Assembly: GCA_947632425.1 (NCBI GenBank)
Contig: CANRPG010000096.1
Coordinates: forward strand, 1 to 7,446
DNA length: 7,446 nucleotides
DNA from: an uncultured Clostridia bacterium
Lineage (GTDB): Bacteria; Bacillota; Clostridia; Oscillospirales; Ruminococcaceae
Reading direction: 5' to 3'
Part shown: positions 1-6,703 of the stretch, piece after piece
How the letters are laid out: the number at the start of each line of letters is the position of its first letter
How positions within the stretch are numbered: position 1 is the first letter of the stretch
Notes under the pieces: generated by a model
The model's database searches: none
Told to the model about the DNA's origin: nothing
The model's input: only the letters and a program-made list of their open reading frames with translations
Program-made: the position numbers and the translations under genes

Positions 1-11
1 CACCTACTTAC

Positions 12-40
12 ATTATAACAGCAATCTTCAAAACTTGCAA
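12..40 (-). promoter_or_regulatory. Predicted divergent promoter reading out of the left edge
   Basis: Read on the minus strand there is TTGCAA (40 to 35), a spacer of exactly 17 bases (34 to 18) and TATAAT (17 to 12). The -10 is preceded by TGT, giving a perfect extended -10 (TGnTATAAT). The -35 matches TTGACA at 4 of 6 positions. Transcription would begin at about base 5 and leave the window leftward, so the product cannot be seen. The spacing and -10 quality make this better than a chance AT-rich match, but it is a sequence prediction only. Confidence 0.5.
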
Positions 41-79
41 GAGGATTTTTAAATTTTGGGTGATATTTTTGCATAACTC

Positions 80-108
80 TTGTAATATACCAAAAAATGC
101 GCTACAAT
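80..108 (+). promoter_or_regulatory. Predicted sigma-A promoter of the hydrolase-yifB operon
   Basis: TTGTAA (80-85) and TACAAT (103-108) are separated by 17 bases. The -10 matches TATAAT at 5 of 6 and the -35 matches at 4 of 6. The expected transcription start is about 114-116. That leaves a leader of only about 16 bases before the ATG at 131, and puts the alternative in-frame ATG at 113 at or upstream of the RNA 5' end. Confidence 0.5.
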
Positions 109-118
109 ATATATGTGT

Positions 119-123
119 GGAGG
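119..123 (+). promoter_or_regulatory. Shine-Dalgarno site fixing the hydrolase start
   Basis: GGAGG at 119-123 lies 7 bases before the ATG at 131. It falls inside the extra codons that would be added by the in-frame ATG at 113, which itself has no Shine-Dalgarno site. The start at 131 is therefore preferred. Confidence 0.8.
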
Positions 124-130
124 TACGCTT

Positions 131-1072
131 ATGGAAAAAAGTTACAAAAAGACCACGGGCAGCTTTAAGAGCGCGAACGGCATTTCTGATATAGCTTATT
201 ATATATACACGCCGCCGAAAGGTGCGAGGGCGGCATTGCAGATTGTGCACGGCATGAGCGAATTTATTGAAAGGTACGAAGAATTTGCAGACTTTCTGTG
301 CGCAAACGGCGTAGCGGTGTTCGGCTGCGACCATATAGGGCACGGCAATTCTGTAAAGAAAAGCGAGGACAAAGGCTACTTCTTTACCCCGAACGGCTGG
401 CGAGATATGATAGCCGACTGCCGCACCATGATGAACATAGGCAAGAATAGTTTTCCGCAGCTGCCGTATATTATGCTTGGTCACAGCATGGGAAGTTTTG
501 TTGTAAGGGCGGCGGCTGTGAAGTTCGGCTCTAAAATTGATGCGGCGATATTTTCGGGCACGGGCACGGGTATGCCTGCACTTACGGCGCAGCTTGCGTT
601 TTTGGAGACGATGGCGGCTGCAAAGGGCGGAAGATACCGCAGCAAACTGGCAGACGACTTAGCGTTCGGCAAGTATAATTCGCATATCGCAGAGCCTAAA
701 ACGCAGTCTGACTGGCTTACACACGACCACGACAAGATAATAGAATTTCTTTCGGACGAGAAATATGTTGATATGTTCACGCTGAACGGGTTTATAAACC
801 TTGCCAAACTGAGCAGCTATGTGAACAGAGACGAGTGGTATGTCGCACTTCGCAAGGATATGCCGATACTAATGTTTTCGGGAAGTGAAGACCCCGTGGG
901 AAACTGGGGAGAGGGCGTTAAAGAGGTATACGAAAAACTTCTGGCGTGCGGCTGCAATGTTTCATTAAAATTGTACGAGGACGGCAGGCACGAGATGCTC
1001 AATGAAATACAACGGCAGCAGGTTTACAAAGACGTGCTTGATTGGATAGACACCATAGCTGAAACGGAGTGA
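131..1072 (+). CDS. Alpha/beta hydrolase, monoacylglycerol lipase / serine aminopeptidase S33 type
   Basis: The product is a 313-residue cytoplasmic serine hydrolase with no signal peptide or membrane segment. Visible family marks are the oxyanion-region HG motif at His40-Gly41 followed by MSEFIERY, then a DHIGHGNS segment, the nucleophile elbow GHSMG at 117-121 (Ser119), a probable catalytic Asp254 in GSEDPVG and a probable catalytic His287 in DGRHEML. This order and spacing match the Hydrolase_4 / S33 family, which contains lysophospholipases and monoacylglycerol lipases. The length is typical for the family. The substrate cannot be told from sequence: lysophospholipid, monoacylglycerol or another ester are all possible, so no gene symbol is given. 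The cap region (about residues 140-235) is the variable part that sets specificity. The start at 131 is chosen from the GGAGG at 119-123. The gene is first in an operon with yifB, whose ATG lies 6 bases after this stop. Confidence 0.88.
   Translation: MEKSYKKTTGSFKSANGISDIAYYIYTPPKGARAALQIVHGMSEFIERYEEFADFLCANGVAVFGCDHIGHGNSVKKSEDKGYFFTPNGWRDMIADCRTMMNIGKNSFPQLPYIMLGHSMGSFVVRAAAVKFGSKIDAAIFSGTGTGMPALTAQLAFLETMAAAKGGRYRSKLADDLAFGKYNSHIAEPKTQSDWLTHDHDKIIEFLSDEKYVDMFTLNGFINLAKLSSYVNRDEWYVALRKDMPILMFSGSEDPVGNWGEGVKEVYEKLLACGCNVSLKLYEDGRHEMLNEIQRQQVYKDVLDWIDTIAETE
1066..1069 (+). promoter_or_regulatory. Shine-Dalgarno site of yifB overlapping the end of the hydrolase gene
   Basis: GGAG at 1066-1069 directly abuts the hydrolase stop TGA (1070-1072) and lies 9 bases before the yifB ATG (1079). 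This arrangement supports co-transcription and probably translational coupling of the two genes. Confidence 0.7.
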
Positions 1073-1078
1073 GATACA

Positions 1079-2605
1079 ATGTTTGCAAAAATAAACAGCA
1101 TAGGGCTTCTGGGGCTGAACGCATACCCCGTGTATGTTGAGATAGAGGCGAGCAGGGGGCTTGAAAGCTTAGATATCGTAGGTCTTGCGGACGTGGCTGT
1201 AAAAGAGAGCCGCGAGAGGATAAAAAGCGCGTTTCGCTCATCGCAGATACCCTTCCCAAAGCAGAGGATAATGATAAACCTTGCGCCTGCCGATGTGAAA
1301 AAATCGGGCTCGGTGCATGACCTTTCTATTGCGGCGGCGATAATGACCGCTCAGGGGCTGTTTTCAGAGAGCAGGGTGGAGAAGTCGGCGTTTATAGGCG
1401 AGGTATCGCTGGGCGGAGAGATAAGGGGAGTAAACGGCGTTCTGCCGATGACCATACTTGCAAAAAGCATAGGCATGACGGAAATTTATGTGCCTGCTGC
1501 GAACGCATTTGAAGCATCTGTAGTTGAAGATATAAAGGTGTACGGCGTGAGCTCTTTAGGCGAGTTGGTCATGCACCTTTGCGGCAAAGTATCGCTGAAA
1601 CCTATGGACAAGTATGAAGCGAAGGATACCGACTATTACTCGGATCTTGATTTTGCAGACGTAAAGGGTCAGCAGACGGCAAAAAAGGCGTTGGAGATAG
1701 CTGCGTGCGGCGGTCACAACGTGCTTATGGTGGGCGCGCCCGGCGCAGGCAAAAGTATGCTGGCAAAGCGTATGCCCTCGATACTGCCGAAAATGACATT
1801 TGAAGAAAGCATAGAAACTACGAATATACACAGCATTTCGGGAATACTTGATCCCAAAACGCCGCTGATAACCAAAAGACCGTTCCGTTCGCCGCACCAC
1901 ACGATCTCGCCTGCGGGGCTCAGCGGAGGAGGCTCTGTGCCGCGCCCTGGGGAGATCTCGCTGGCGCACAACGGGCTGCTGTTTTTAGACGAACTTGCAG
2001 AATTTTCACGCGCGACGCTGGAGATACTTCGCCAGCCGCTGGAAGATCAGAAAGTCACCATTTCAAGGGTATCGGGCAGCATAACCTATCCGTGCTCTAT
2101 AATGCTTATAGCCGCCATGAACCCCTGTCCCTGCGGTTATTACGGTCACCCGACGAAAAAGTGCATATGCACGCAAAAACAGGTGGCGAACTATCTTTCA
2201 AAGGTCAGCGGCCCTGTGCTTGACAGGTTTGACATACATATTGAAGTTGCGCCGGTAGATTATGACGACCTTTCATCATCTGCAAAAGAAGAAAGCTCGG
2301 CTGCCATTCGCGAAAGGGTGCAGAAAGCGCGCGAGATACAAAACAGGCGTTACAAGGGCACGAGCATAACCTGCAACGCGCGGATAACTTCGGATATTCT
2401 GCATGAGGTTTGCCCTGTTACCGAGGACGGCAGCGAACTTTTGAAAAATGTGTTTGACAAGCTGGGTCTTTCGGCAAGAGCGTATGACAGGGTACTGAAA
2501 GTTGCACGCACGATAGCTGACATGGATGGCAAAGATGTTATAGAAAAAAGCCACATCGCGCAGGCTGTTCAGTACAGAAGCCTTGACCGCAAATACTGGA
2601 ATTGA
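1079..2605 (+). CDS. yifB: YifB/ComM family Mg-chelatase-like AAA+ ATPase
   Basis: The product is a full-length 508-residue member of the YifB/ComM family. The N-terminal Lon-protease-like ChlI domain (about residues 20-145) includes NLAPADVKKSGSVHDL at 67-82. The central AAA+ Mg-chelatase domain (about 190-395) has Walker A GAPGAGKS at 219-226 (Lys225), the family motif FRSPHHT at 269-275, Walker B LLFLDE ending in Asp304-Glu305, sensor-1-like Asn348, the conserved cysteines Cys350, Cys352, Cys362 and Cys364, and a likely arginine finger Arg383 in LDRFD. The C-terminal domain carries LGLSARAYDR from 462. In Vibrio cholerae the homologue ComM is a hexameric DNA helicase that speeds branch migration during natural transformation. 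The role in Firmicutes is not established. Despite the name, it is not expected to chelate magnesium into porphyrins. It shares an operon with the preceding hydrolase. In many genomes yifB sits near dprA or rnhB, neither of which is visible here. Confidence 0.95.
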   Translation: MFAKINSIGLLGLNAYPVYVEIEASRGLESLDIVGLADVAVKESRERIKSAFRSSQIPFPKQRIMINLAPADVKKSGSVHDLSIAAAIMTAQGLFSESRVEKSAFIGEVSLGGEIRGVNGVLPMTILAKSIGMTEIYVPAANAFEASVVEDIKVYGVSSLGELVMHLCGKVSLKPMDKYEAKDTDYYSDLDFADVKGQQTAKKALEIAACGGHNVLMVGAPGAGKSMLAKRMPSILPKMTFEESIETTNIHSISGILDPKTPLITKRPFRSPHHTISPAGLSGGGSVPRPGEISLAHNGLLFLDELAEFSRATLEILRQPLEDQKVTISRVSGSITYPCSIMLIAAMNPCPCGYYGHPTKKCICTQKQVANYLSKVSGPVLDRFDIHIEVAPVDYDDLSSSAKEESSAAIRERVQKAREIQNRRYKGTSITCNARITSDILHEVCPVTEDGSELLKNVFDKLGLSARAYDRVLKVARTIADMDGKDVIEKSHIAQAVQYRSLDRKYWN

Positions 2606-2628
2606 GAAAATCATATAATCAATTTACG

Positions 2629-2662
2629 GAAATTTTACAAAATCTTGATTGTGCAAAATTTC
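2629..2662 (+). other. AT-rich imperfect hairpin in the yifB 3' untranslated region
   Basis: GAAATTTT (2629-2636) and AAAATTTC (2655-2662) form a perfect 8-bp inverted repeat. The 18 bases between them continue the stem imperfectly (CA/TG, then AAT/ATT, around single mismatches) down to a four-base loop at 2644-2647. The whole structure spans 34 bases, starting 24 bases after the yifB stop. It lacks the GC-rich stem and T-tract of an intrinsic terminator. It could be a 3'-end stability element or partner the next hairpin. Its function is unknown. Confidence 0.4.
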
Positions 2663-2666
2663 TATG

Positions 2667-2702
2667 CGACCATACTTTCCGAGGGGGAAATATGGTCGTT
2701 TT
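2667..2702 (+). terminator. Probable intrinsic terminator of the hydrolase-yifB operon
   Basis: CGACCATA (2667-2674) pairs perfectly with TATGGTCG (2691-2698). A bulged C2675 separates this from an inner TTTCC/GGAAA stem (2676-2680 with 2686-2690) closed by a GAGGG loop. TTTT (2699-2702) follows. The T-tract is short and interrupted by GC, so termination may be partial. It sits between the yifB stop and the rpoB promoter, where a terminator is expected. GCAAAA (2653-2658) could also pair with TTTTGC (2699-2704). Confidence 0.65.
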
Positions 2703-2734
2703 GCTAATTCGGCGAAAAATCATGTCTTTATTGC

Positions 2735-2763
2735 TTGACTTGAAATAGGTATTATTATATAAT
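2735..2763 (+). promoter_or_regulatory. Strong predicted sigma-A promoter of rpoBC
   Basis: TTGACT (2735-2740) and TATAAT (2758-2763) are separated by exactly 17 AT-rich bases. The -35 matches consensus at 5 of 6 and the -10 at 6 of 6. This is the best promoter in the window. The predicted transcription start is at about 2769-2771, giving a leader of roughly 86 bases before the rpoB ATG. Confidence 0.8.
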
Positions 2764-2769
2764 TGTACA

Positions 2770-2823
2770 ATGTATCATAATGGAAAATTAGCACCCTGCG
2801 GCGAAAAATATGCCGCGGTCTAA
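2770..2823 (+). CDS. Possible 17-residue leader peptide in the rpoB 5' leader (speculative)
   Basis: An ATG at 2770 opens a frame of 17 codons (MYHNGKLAPCGEKYAAV) ending in TAA at 2821-2823, upstream of the rpoB Shine-Dalgarno site at 2840. The ATG coincides with the predicted transcription start, so if translated it would be leaderless or nearly so. It has no Shine-Dalgarno site. The frame runs through the leader hairpin at 2796-2818, so ribosomes on it would disrupt that stem. An open frame this short is common by chance and no family is recognised, so it is listed only because its position is suggestive. Confidence 0.15.
   Translation: MYHNGKLAPCGEKYAAV
2796..2818 (+). promoter_or_regulatory. 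GC-rich hairpin in the rpoB leader
   Basis: CTGCGGC (2796-2802) pairs with GCCGCGG (2812-2818) through seven base pairs, one of them a U-G wobble, around a nine-base A-rich loop (2803-2811). It stands out in otherwise AT-rich leader sequence. No T-tract follows, so it is not an intrinsic terminator. It ends 21 bases before the ribosome binding site and could affect RNA stability or polymerase pausing. Its role is not known. Confidence 0.45.
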
Positions 2824-2839
2824 ACCATAAATCTAATGT

Positions 2840-2845
2840 AAGGAG
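2840..2845 (+). promoter_or_regulatory. Shine-Dalgarno site of rpoB
   Basis: AAGGAG at 2840-2845, followed by TGATC, lies 10 bases before the ATG at 2856. It is a near-consensus site and the only good one in the leader, which supports the chosen start. Confidence 0.8.
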
Positions 2846-2855
2846 TGATCAGCCT

Positions 2856-5800
2856 ATGGTGAATGTCAAGGACGTAACACTTGGCAAGAATGTGCGAAAA
2901 AGCTTCGCTAAGATCAACGAGGTACTGGAAATGCCCAACCTTATCGAAGTGCAGAAAAATTCGTACAATTGGTTTATTACGGAAGGTCTGAGGGAGGTAT
3001 TCCGCGATATGCCCGTTATAACGGACTATAACGGCACTTTTGAGCTTACCTTTACAGGTTTTCGTTTTGACGACAAGCTGAAGTATACCATAGCGGAGTG
3101 TAAGGAGCGCGATGTTACCTATGCCGCTAAACTTATGGTGGAAACACAGCTGAGAAACACCGAAACGGGCAGCCTTATCAAGTCGGAAGTATTCATGGGC
3201 GATTTCCCTCTGATGACCGACAGCGGCACGTTCGTTATAAACGGCGCGGAGCGTGTTGTGGTATCGCAGCTGGTGCGTTCGCCGGGCGTGTATTTTTCGT
3301 GTGACAAGGATAAGTCGGGAACGGATCTGTTCAAGTCGCAGATTATACCTAACAGAGGCGCATGGCTGGAATACGAAATGGACGCCAACCGCTGCACGTG
3401 GGTGCGTATAGACAAAAACAGAAAGATACCCCTTACCGTATTTATAAGGGCGCTGGGATATGGCTCTAACGATGAGATAGCAGAGCTTTTCGGCAACGAC
3501 GAAAGGCTGGAGCAGACCATTTTGCAGCGCGATGCTGAGATATACCCCGATTCGGAGACTTTCCGCAACGAGGCTTTGCTGGAGATATACAGAAAGCTTC
3601 GCCCGGGTGAACCGCCGACAGTTGAAAGCGCTCAGACACATCTTAACAATCTGTTCTTTGACGCCAAGAGATACGACCTTTGCAGGTTCGGAAGATACAA
3701 GTACAACAAAAAGCTCGGCATAGCGCAGAGACTTGCAGGCAAAAAGCTTTCAAGACCCGTTGTAAACAGCATGACGGGCGAGCTTATGGCCGATGCAGGC
3801 GATACTGTTGACAAACAGCTTGCTCAGGAAATAGAGCAGGCAGGCGTTATGGAGGCTTATGTAAACGTTGAGGTAAAGGAATACTACCCCAACGCCGCAG
3901 GTGAGCTTGTACTGAAGACAGAGACCAAGGAAGTAAAGATAATAGGCAACGGCATGGTCGATATAAACGGCTATGTTGAGGGCGATCTTGAACCTTACGG
4001 AATAAATGAAAAGGTATCGTTCCCGGTGCTTAAAGAGATACTTGAAAACACCGAGGCGGACGAGCTTATAGACGAGATAAAGAAACGTGTCGACGACCTT
4101 GTTCCAAAGCATATAACGGTAGATGATATTATTGCTTCTATCTCTTATTATCTCAATCTGATAGACGGCGTGGGCGATGTTGACGACATAGACCATCTGG
4201 GCAACAGACGTATAAGATGCGTGGGCGAGCTTTTGCAGAACCAGTTCAGGATAGGCTTTACCAGAATGGAAAAGGTAGTTCGCGAAAGAATGAACATTCA
4301 GACGCAGGACGCGGTCTCGCTGACACCTGCATCGCTGATAAATATAAAGCCCATAACCGCTGCGATAAAGGAATTTTTCGGCTCTTCGCCGCTCTCACAG
4401 TTTATGGATCAGACAAACCCCCTTGCAGAGCTTACTCATAAGAGAAGGCTTTCGGCGCTGGGCCCCGGCGGTCTTTCGCGTGACAGAGCAGGATTTGAGG
4501 TTCGTGACGTTCACTATTCCCACTACGGAAGAATGTGCCCGATAGAGACCCCTGAAGGCCCTAACATAGGACTTATATCATATCTTGCTTCGTTTGCAAG
4601 GATAAACAAGTACGGATTTATAGAAGCGCCTTACCGCCGTGTTGACAAGGATACGGGCGTAGTTACCGACGAAGTTGTTTATATGACAGCCGATACCGAG
4701 GATAACTACATGATAGCGCAGGCAAATGAGCCGCTTACAGAGGACGGCAGGTTTGCAAACGACAAGGTAAAGGGTCGTTTCCGTGACCAGATACTTGAAA
4801 TAGACAAAAACAAGATAGACTTCATGGACGTATCGCCGAAGATGGTCGTATCAGTTGCTACTGCTATGATACCGTTTCTGGAAAACGACGATGCGAACCG
4901 TGCTCTTATGGGCTCTAACATGCAAAGGCAGGCAGTGCCTCTGCTGAAGACCGAAGCTCCTATAGTCGGCACGGGCATGGAGTATAAAGCGTGCCTCGAC
5001 TCGGGCGTTGCGGTGGTTTCTACCGCGGCAGGCGTTGTTGAGAGCGTAAGCGCTGACAAGATAGTAGTACGCGAGGACAGCGGCGAACAGCACACCTACG
5101 ACCTTATCAAGTTCAAGAGGTCTAACGCAGGCACCTGCACCAACCAGAGACCTATTGTTGACAAGGGCGAGAGGATAGAGGCTCATCAGGTAATAGCCGA
5201 CGGCCCTGCCACCTGCAACGGTGAGATATCCCTCGGTAAGAATGCGCTTATAGGCTTCATGACATGGGAAGGCTATAACTACGAGGACGCTGTTTTGCTG
5301 AACGAGAACCTTGTAAAGCAGGATAAGTATACTTCTATCCATATCGAAGAATATGAGATAGAATGCCGTGACACAAAGCTCGGCGCGGAAGAGATAACAA
5401 GAGATATACCGAATGTCAGCGATGATGCTCTTAAAGACCTCGATGAGAACGGTATAATCAGAATAGGCGCTGAGGTAAGAGCAGGCGATATTCTGGTAGG
5501 CAAGGTAACGCCCAAGGGCGAAACGGAGCTTACCGCAGAAGAAAGACTGCTGCGAGCGGTATTCGGCGAGAAGGCAAGAGAGGTAAGAGACAGCTCTCTT
5601 AAAGTGCCGCACGGCGAGGCAGGCGTTATTATAGACGTCAAGATATTTACAAGAGATAACTGCGACGAGCTCGCACCGGGCGTTAACAAGCTGGTAAGGT
5701 GCTATATCGCGCAGAAGCGTAAGATATCTGTCGGCGATAAGATGGCAGGCCGCCACGGCAACAAGGGCGTTGTTTCACGCATACTGCCGCAGGAGGATAT

Positions 5801-6668
5801 GCCTTTCCTCGAGGACGGCACACCGCTTGATATATGCCTTAACCCCCTCGGCGTTCCTTCGCGTATGAATATCGGTCAGGTGCTTGAAGTACACCTCGGC
5901 ATGGCTGCAAAGAAACTCGGCTGGAACATCATGACGCCCGTATTTGACGGCGCGCATGAGGCGGATATAAGAGAATGCTTCCGCGAGGCAGGTCTGCCGG
6001 AGGACGGCAAGACGGTGCTTTACGACGGAAGAACGGGCGAGAAGTTCGATAACCGCATAACTGTAGGTTATATGTACTATCTTAAACTCCACCACCTTGT
6101 TGACGATAAGATACACGCGCGTTCGGTAGGTCCTTATTCGCTGGTAACTCAGCAGCCGCTCGGCGGTAAAGCGCAGTTCGGAGGACAAAGATTCGGTGAA
6201 ATGGAAGTATGGGCTCTGGAAGCTTACGGCGCGGCTTACACGCTTCAGGAGATACTGACGGTGAAGTCGGACGATACCGTGGGCAGAGTAAAGACCTATG
6301 AAGCTATAGTCAAGGGTCAGAACGTGCCCAAGGCAGGCATACCCGAATCGTTCAAGGTACTGATAAAGGAAATGCAGTCGCTTTGTCTTAACATGAAGGT
6401 GCTTGACGAGAACAACGAGGAGATCGACATAAAGCAGAGCTTTGACGACGATGATATTCCTCCGCGCGAGTCAATGATAAACGATGAGGTATCGTTTGTA
6501 GACGACGGCACGGGCGATCAGTATGTAGATGCCGACGATCTTGAAGATTTCGACGACGGACTTGAAGATTACGACGATGCCGATGTCGATGAAGATTTTG
6601 ACGACGACGAGGACGATTTCCTTTCGGACGAAGATGACGGTCAGGACGGAGATATTGACGACGAATAA
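2856..6668 (+). CDS. rpoB: DNA-directed RNA polymerase subunit beta
   Basis: The product is complete beta subunit, 1270 residues, which with beta' forms the catalytic core of RNA polymerase. Landmarks in order are the N-terminal protrusion with FVINGAERVVVSQLVRSPG from 126, the RPGEPPT segment, the VDDIDHLGNRRIR motif, the rifampicin region at about 510-535 (Gln515, Asp518, His528, Arg531 and Ser533 kept), Glu810-Asp811 near the active site (E. coli Glu813-Asp814), and GDKMAGRHGNKG at 960-971 with Lys962 and Lys970 (E. coli 1065 and 1073). The stretch from Glu810 to Lys962 is 100 residues shorter than in E. coli, showing that the proteobacterial second insertion is absent. The rifampicin region lies about 46 residues further along than in Bacillus subtilis, as expected from the clostridial insert at about 290-440. 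The conserved core ends near residue 1183. After it comes an 87-residue tail ending in a very acidic stretch. The gene has its own promoter and is followed after 53 bases by rpoC. Confidence 0.98.
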   Translation: MVNVKDVTLGKNVRKSFAKINEVLEMPNLIEVQKNSYNWFITEGLREVFRDMPVITDYNGTFELTFTGFRFDDKLKYTIAECKERDVTYAAKLMVETQLRNTETGSLIKSEVFMGDFPLMTDSGTFVINGAERVVVSQLVRSPGVYFSCDKDKSGTDLFKSQIIPNRGAWLEYEMDANRCTWVRIDKNRKIPLTVFIRALGYGSNDEIAELFGNDERLEQTILQRDAEIYPDSETFRNEALLEIYRKLRPGEPPTVESAQTHLNNLFFDAKRYDLCRFGRYKYNKKLGIAQRLAGKKLSRPVVNSMTGELMADAGDTVDKQLAQEIEQAGVMEAYVNVEVKEYYPNAAGELVLKTETKEVKIIGNGMVDINGYVEGDLEPYGINEKVSFPVLKEILENTEADELIDEIKKRVDDLVPKHITVDDIIASISYYLNLIDGVGDVDDIDHLGNRRIRCVGELLQNQFRIGFTRMEKVVRERMNIQTQDAVSLTPASLINIKPITAAIKEFFGSSPLSQFMDQTNPLAELTHKRRLSALGPGGLSRDRAGFEVRDVHYSHYGRMCPIETPEGPNIGLISYLASFARINKYGFIEAPYRRVDKDTGVVTDEVVYMTADTEDNYMIAQANEPLTEDGRFANDKVKGRFRDQILEIDKNKIDFMDVSPKMVVSVATAMIPFLENDDANRALMGSNMQRQAVPLLKTEAPIVGTGMEYKACLDSGVAVVSTAAGVVESVSADKIVVREDSGEQHTYDLIKFKRSNAGTCTNQRPIVDKGERIEAHQVIADGPATCNGEISLGKNALIGFMTWEGYNYEDAVLLNENLVKQDKYTSIHIEEYEIECRDTKLGAEEITRDIPNVSDDALKDLDENGIIRIGAEVRAGDILVGKVTPKGETELTAEERLLRAVFGEKAREVRDSSLKVPHGEAGVIIDVKIFTRDNCDELAPGVNKLVRCYIAQKRKISVGDKMAGRHGNKGVVSRILPQEDMPFLEDGTPLDICLNPLGVPSRMNIGQVLEVHLGMAAKKLGWNIMTPVFDGAHEADIRECFREAGLPEDGKTVLYDGRTGEKFDNRITVGYMYYLKLHHLVDDKIHARSVGPYSLVTQQPLGGKAQFGGQRFGEMEVWALEAYGAAYTLQEILTVKSDDTVGRVKTYEAIVKGQNVPKAGIPESFKVLIKEMQSLCLNMKVLDENNEEIDIKQSFDDDDIPPRESMINDEVSFVDDGTGDQYVDADDLEDFDDGLEDYDDADVDEDFDDDEDDFLSDEDDGQDGDIDDE
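6540..6608 (+). repeat. Degenerate 21-bp tandem repeat coding the acidic tail of beta
   Basis: Unit 1 (6540-6560) and unit 2 (6561-6581) match at 17 of 21 positions and encode LEDFDDG and LEDYDDA. A third, more diverged copy at 6588-6608 encodes DEDFDDD after a six-base spacer. The repeats are in frame, so copy-number change would lengthen or shorten the tail without frameshift. They sit in a longer GAC/GAT/GAA-rich tract running to 6665. Confidence 0.6.
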
Positions 6669-6703
6669 TATCATAAGCACGACGTTATGTCGATGATCAG
6701 ATC

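Noticed and set aside
113..130. Upstream in-frame ATG at 113 as start of the hydrolase
   Set aside because: It has no Shine-Dalgarno site, its extra codons contain the GGAGG that serves the ATG at 131, and it lies at or before the predicted transcription start.
8..484. 158-residue open frame on the minus strand over the hydrolase gene
   Set aside because: It is antisense to a convincing catalytic-triad hydrolase, has no recognisable family, and runs through both predicted promoters.
2776..2781. CATAAT as a second -10 for rpoB
   Set aside because: The bases 17 upstream (2753-2758) do not resemble TTGACA, and a far better promoter lies just upstream at 2735-2763.
2820..3641. 273-residue open frame on the minus strand over the start of rpoB
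   Set aside because: It mirrors highly conserved rpoB codons, shows no domain, and extends into the rpoB leader. It is a shadow of codon bias.
4217..4441. 74-residue plus-strand frame inside rpoB
   Set aside because: It is out of frame with rpoB across the conserved region leading into the rifampicin segment, with no recognisable product.
4383..4460. Rifampicin-resistance allele in rpoB
   Set aside because: The positions that commonly carry strong resistance changes are wild type. The Thr, Ala and Leu differences from E. coli are the normal Firmicutes residues.
4851..5756. 301-residue open frame on the minus strand inside rpoB
   Set aside because: It lies wholly within the conserved beta core, and its composition fits a reverse-frame artefact. 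No motif or ribosome binding site supports it.
6680..6692. Small inverted repeat CGAC-GTTAT-GTCG between rpoB and rpoC as a terminator
   Set aside because: The stem is only four base pairs with no T-tract, and rpoC is expected to be co-transcribed with rpoB.
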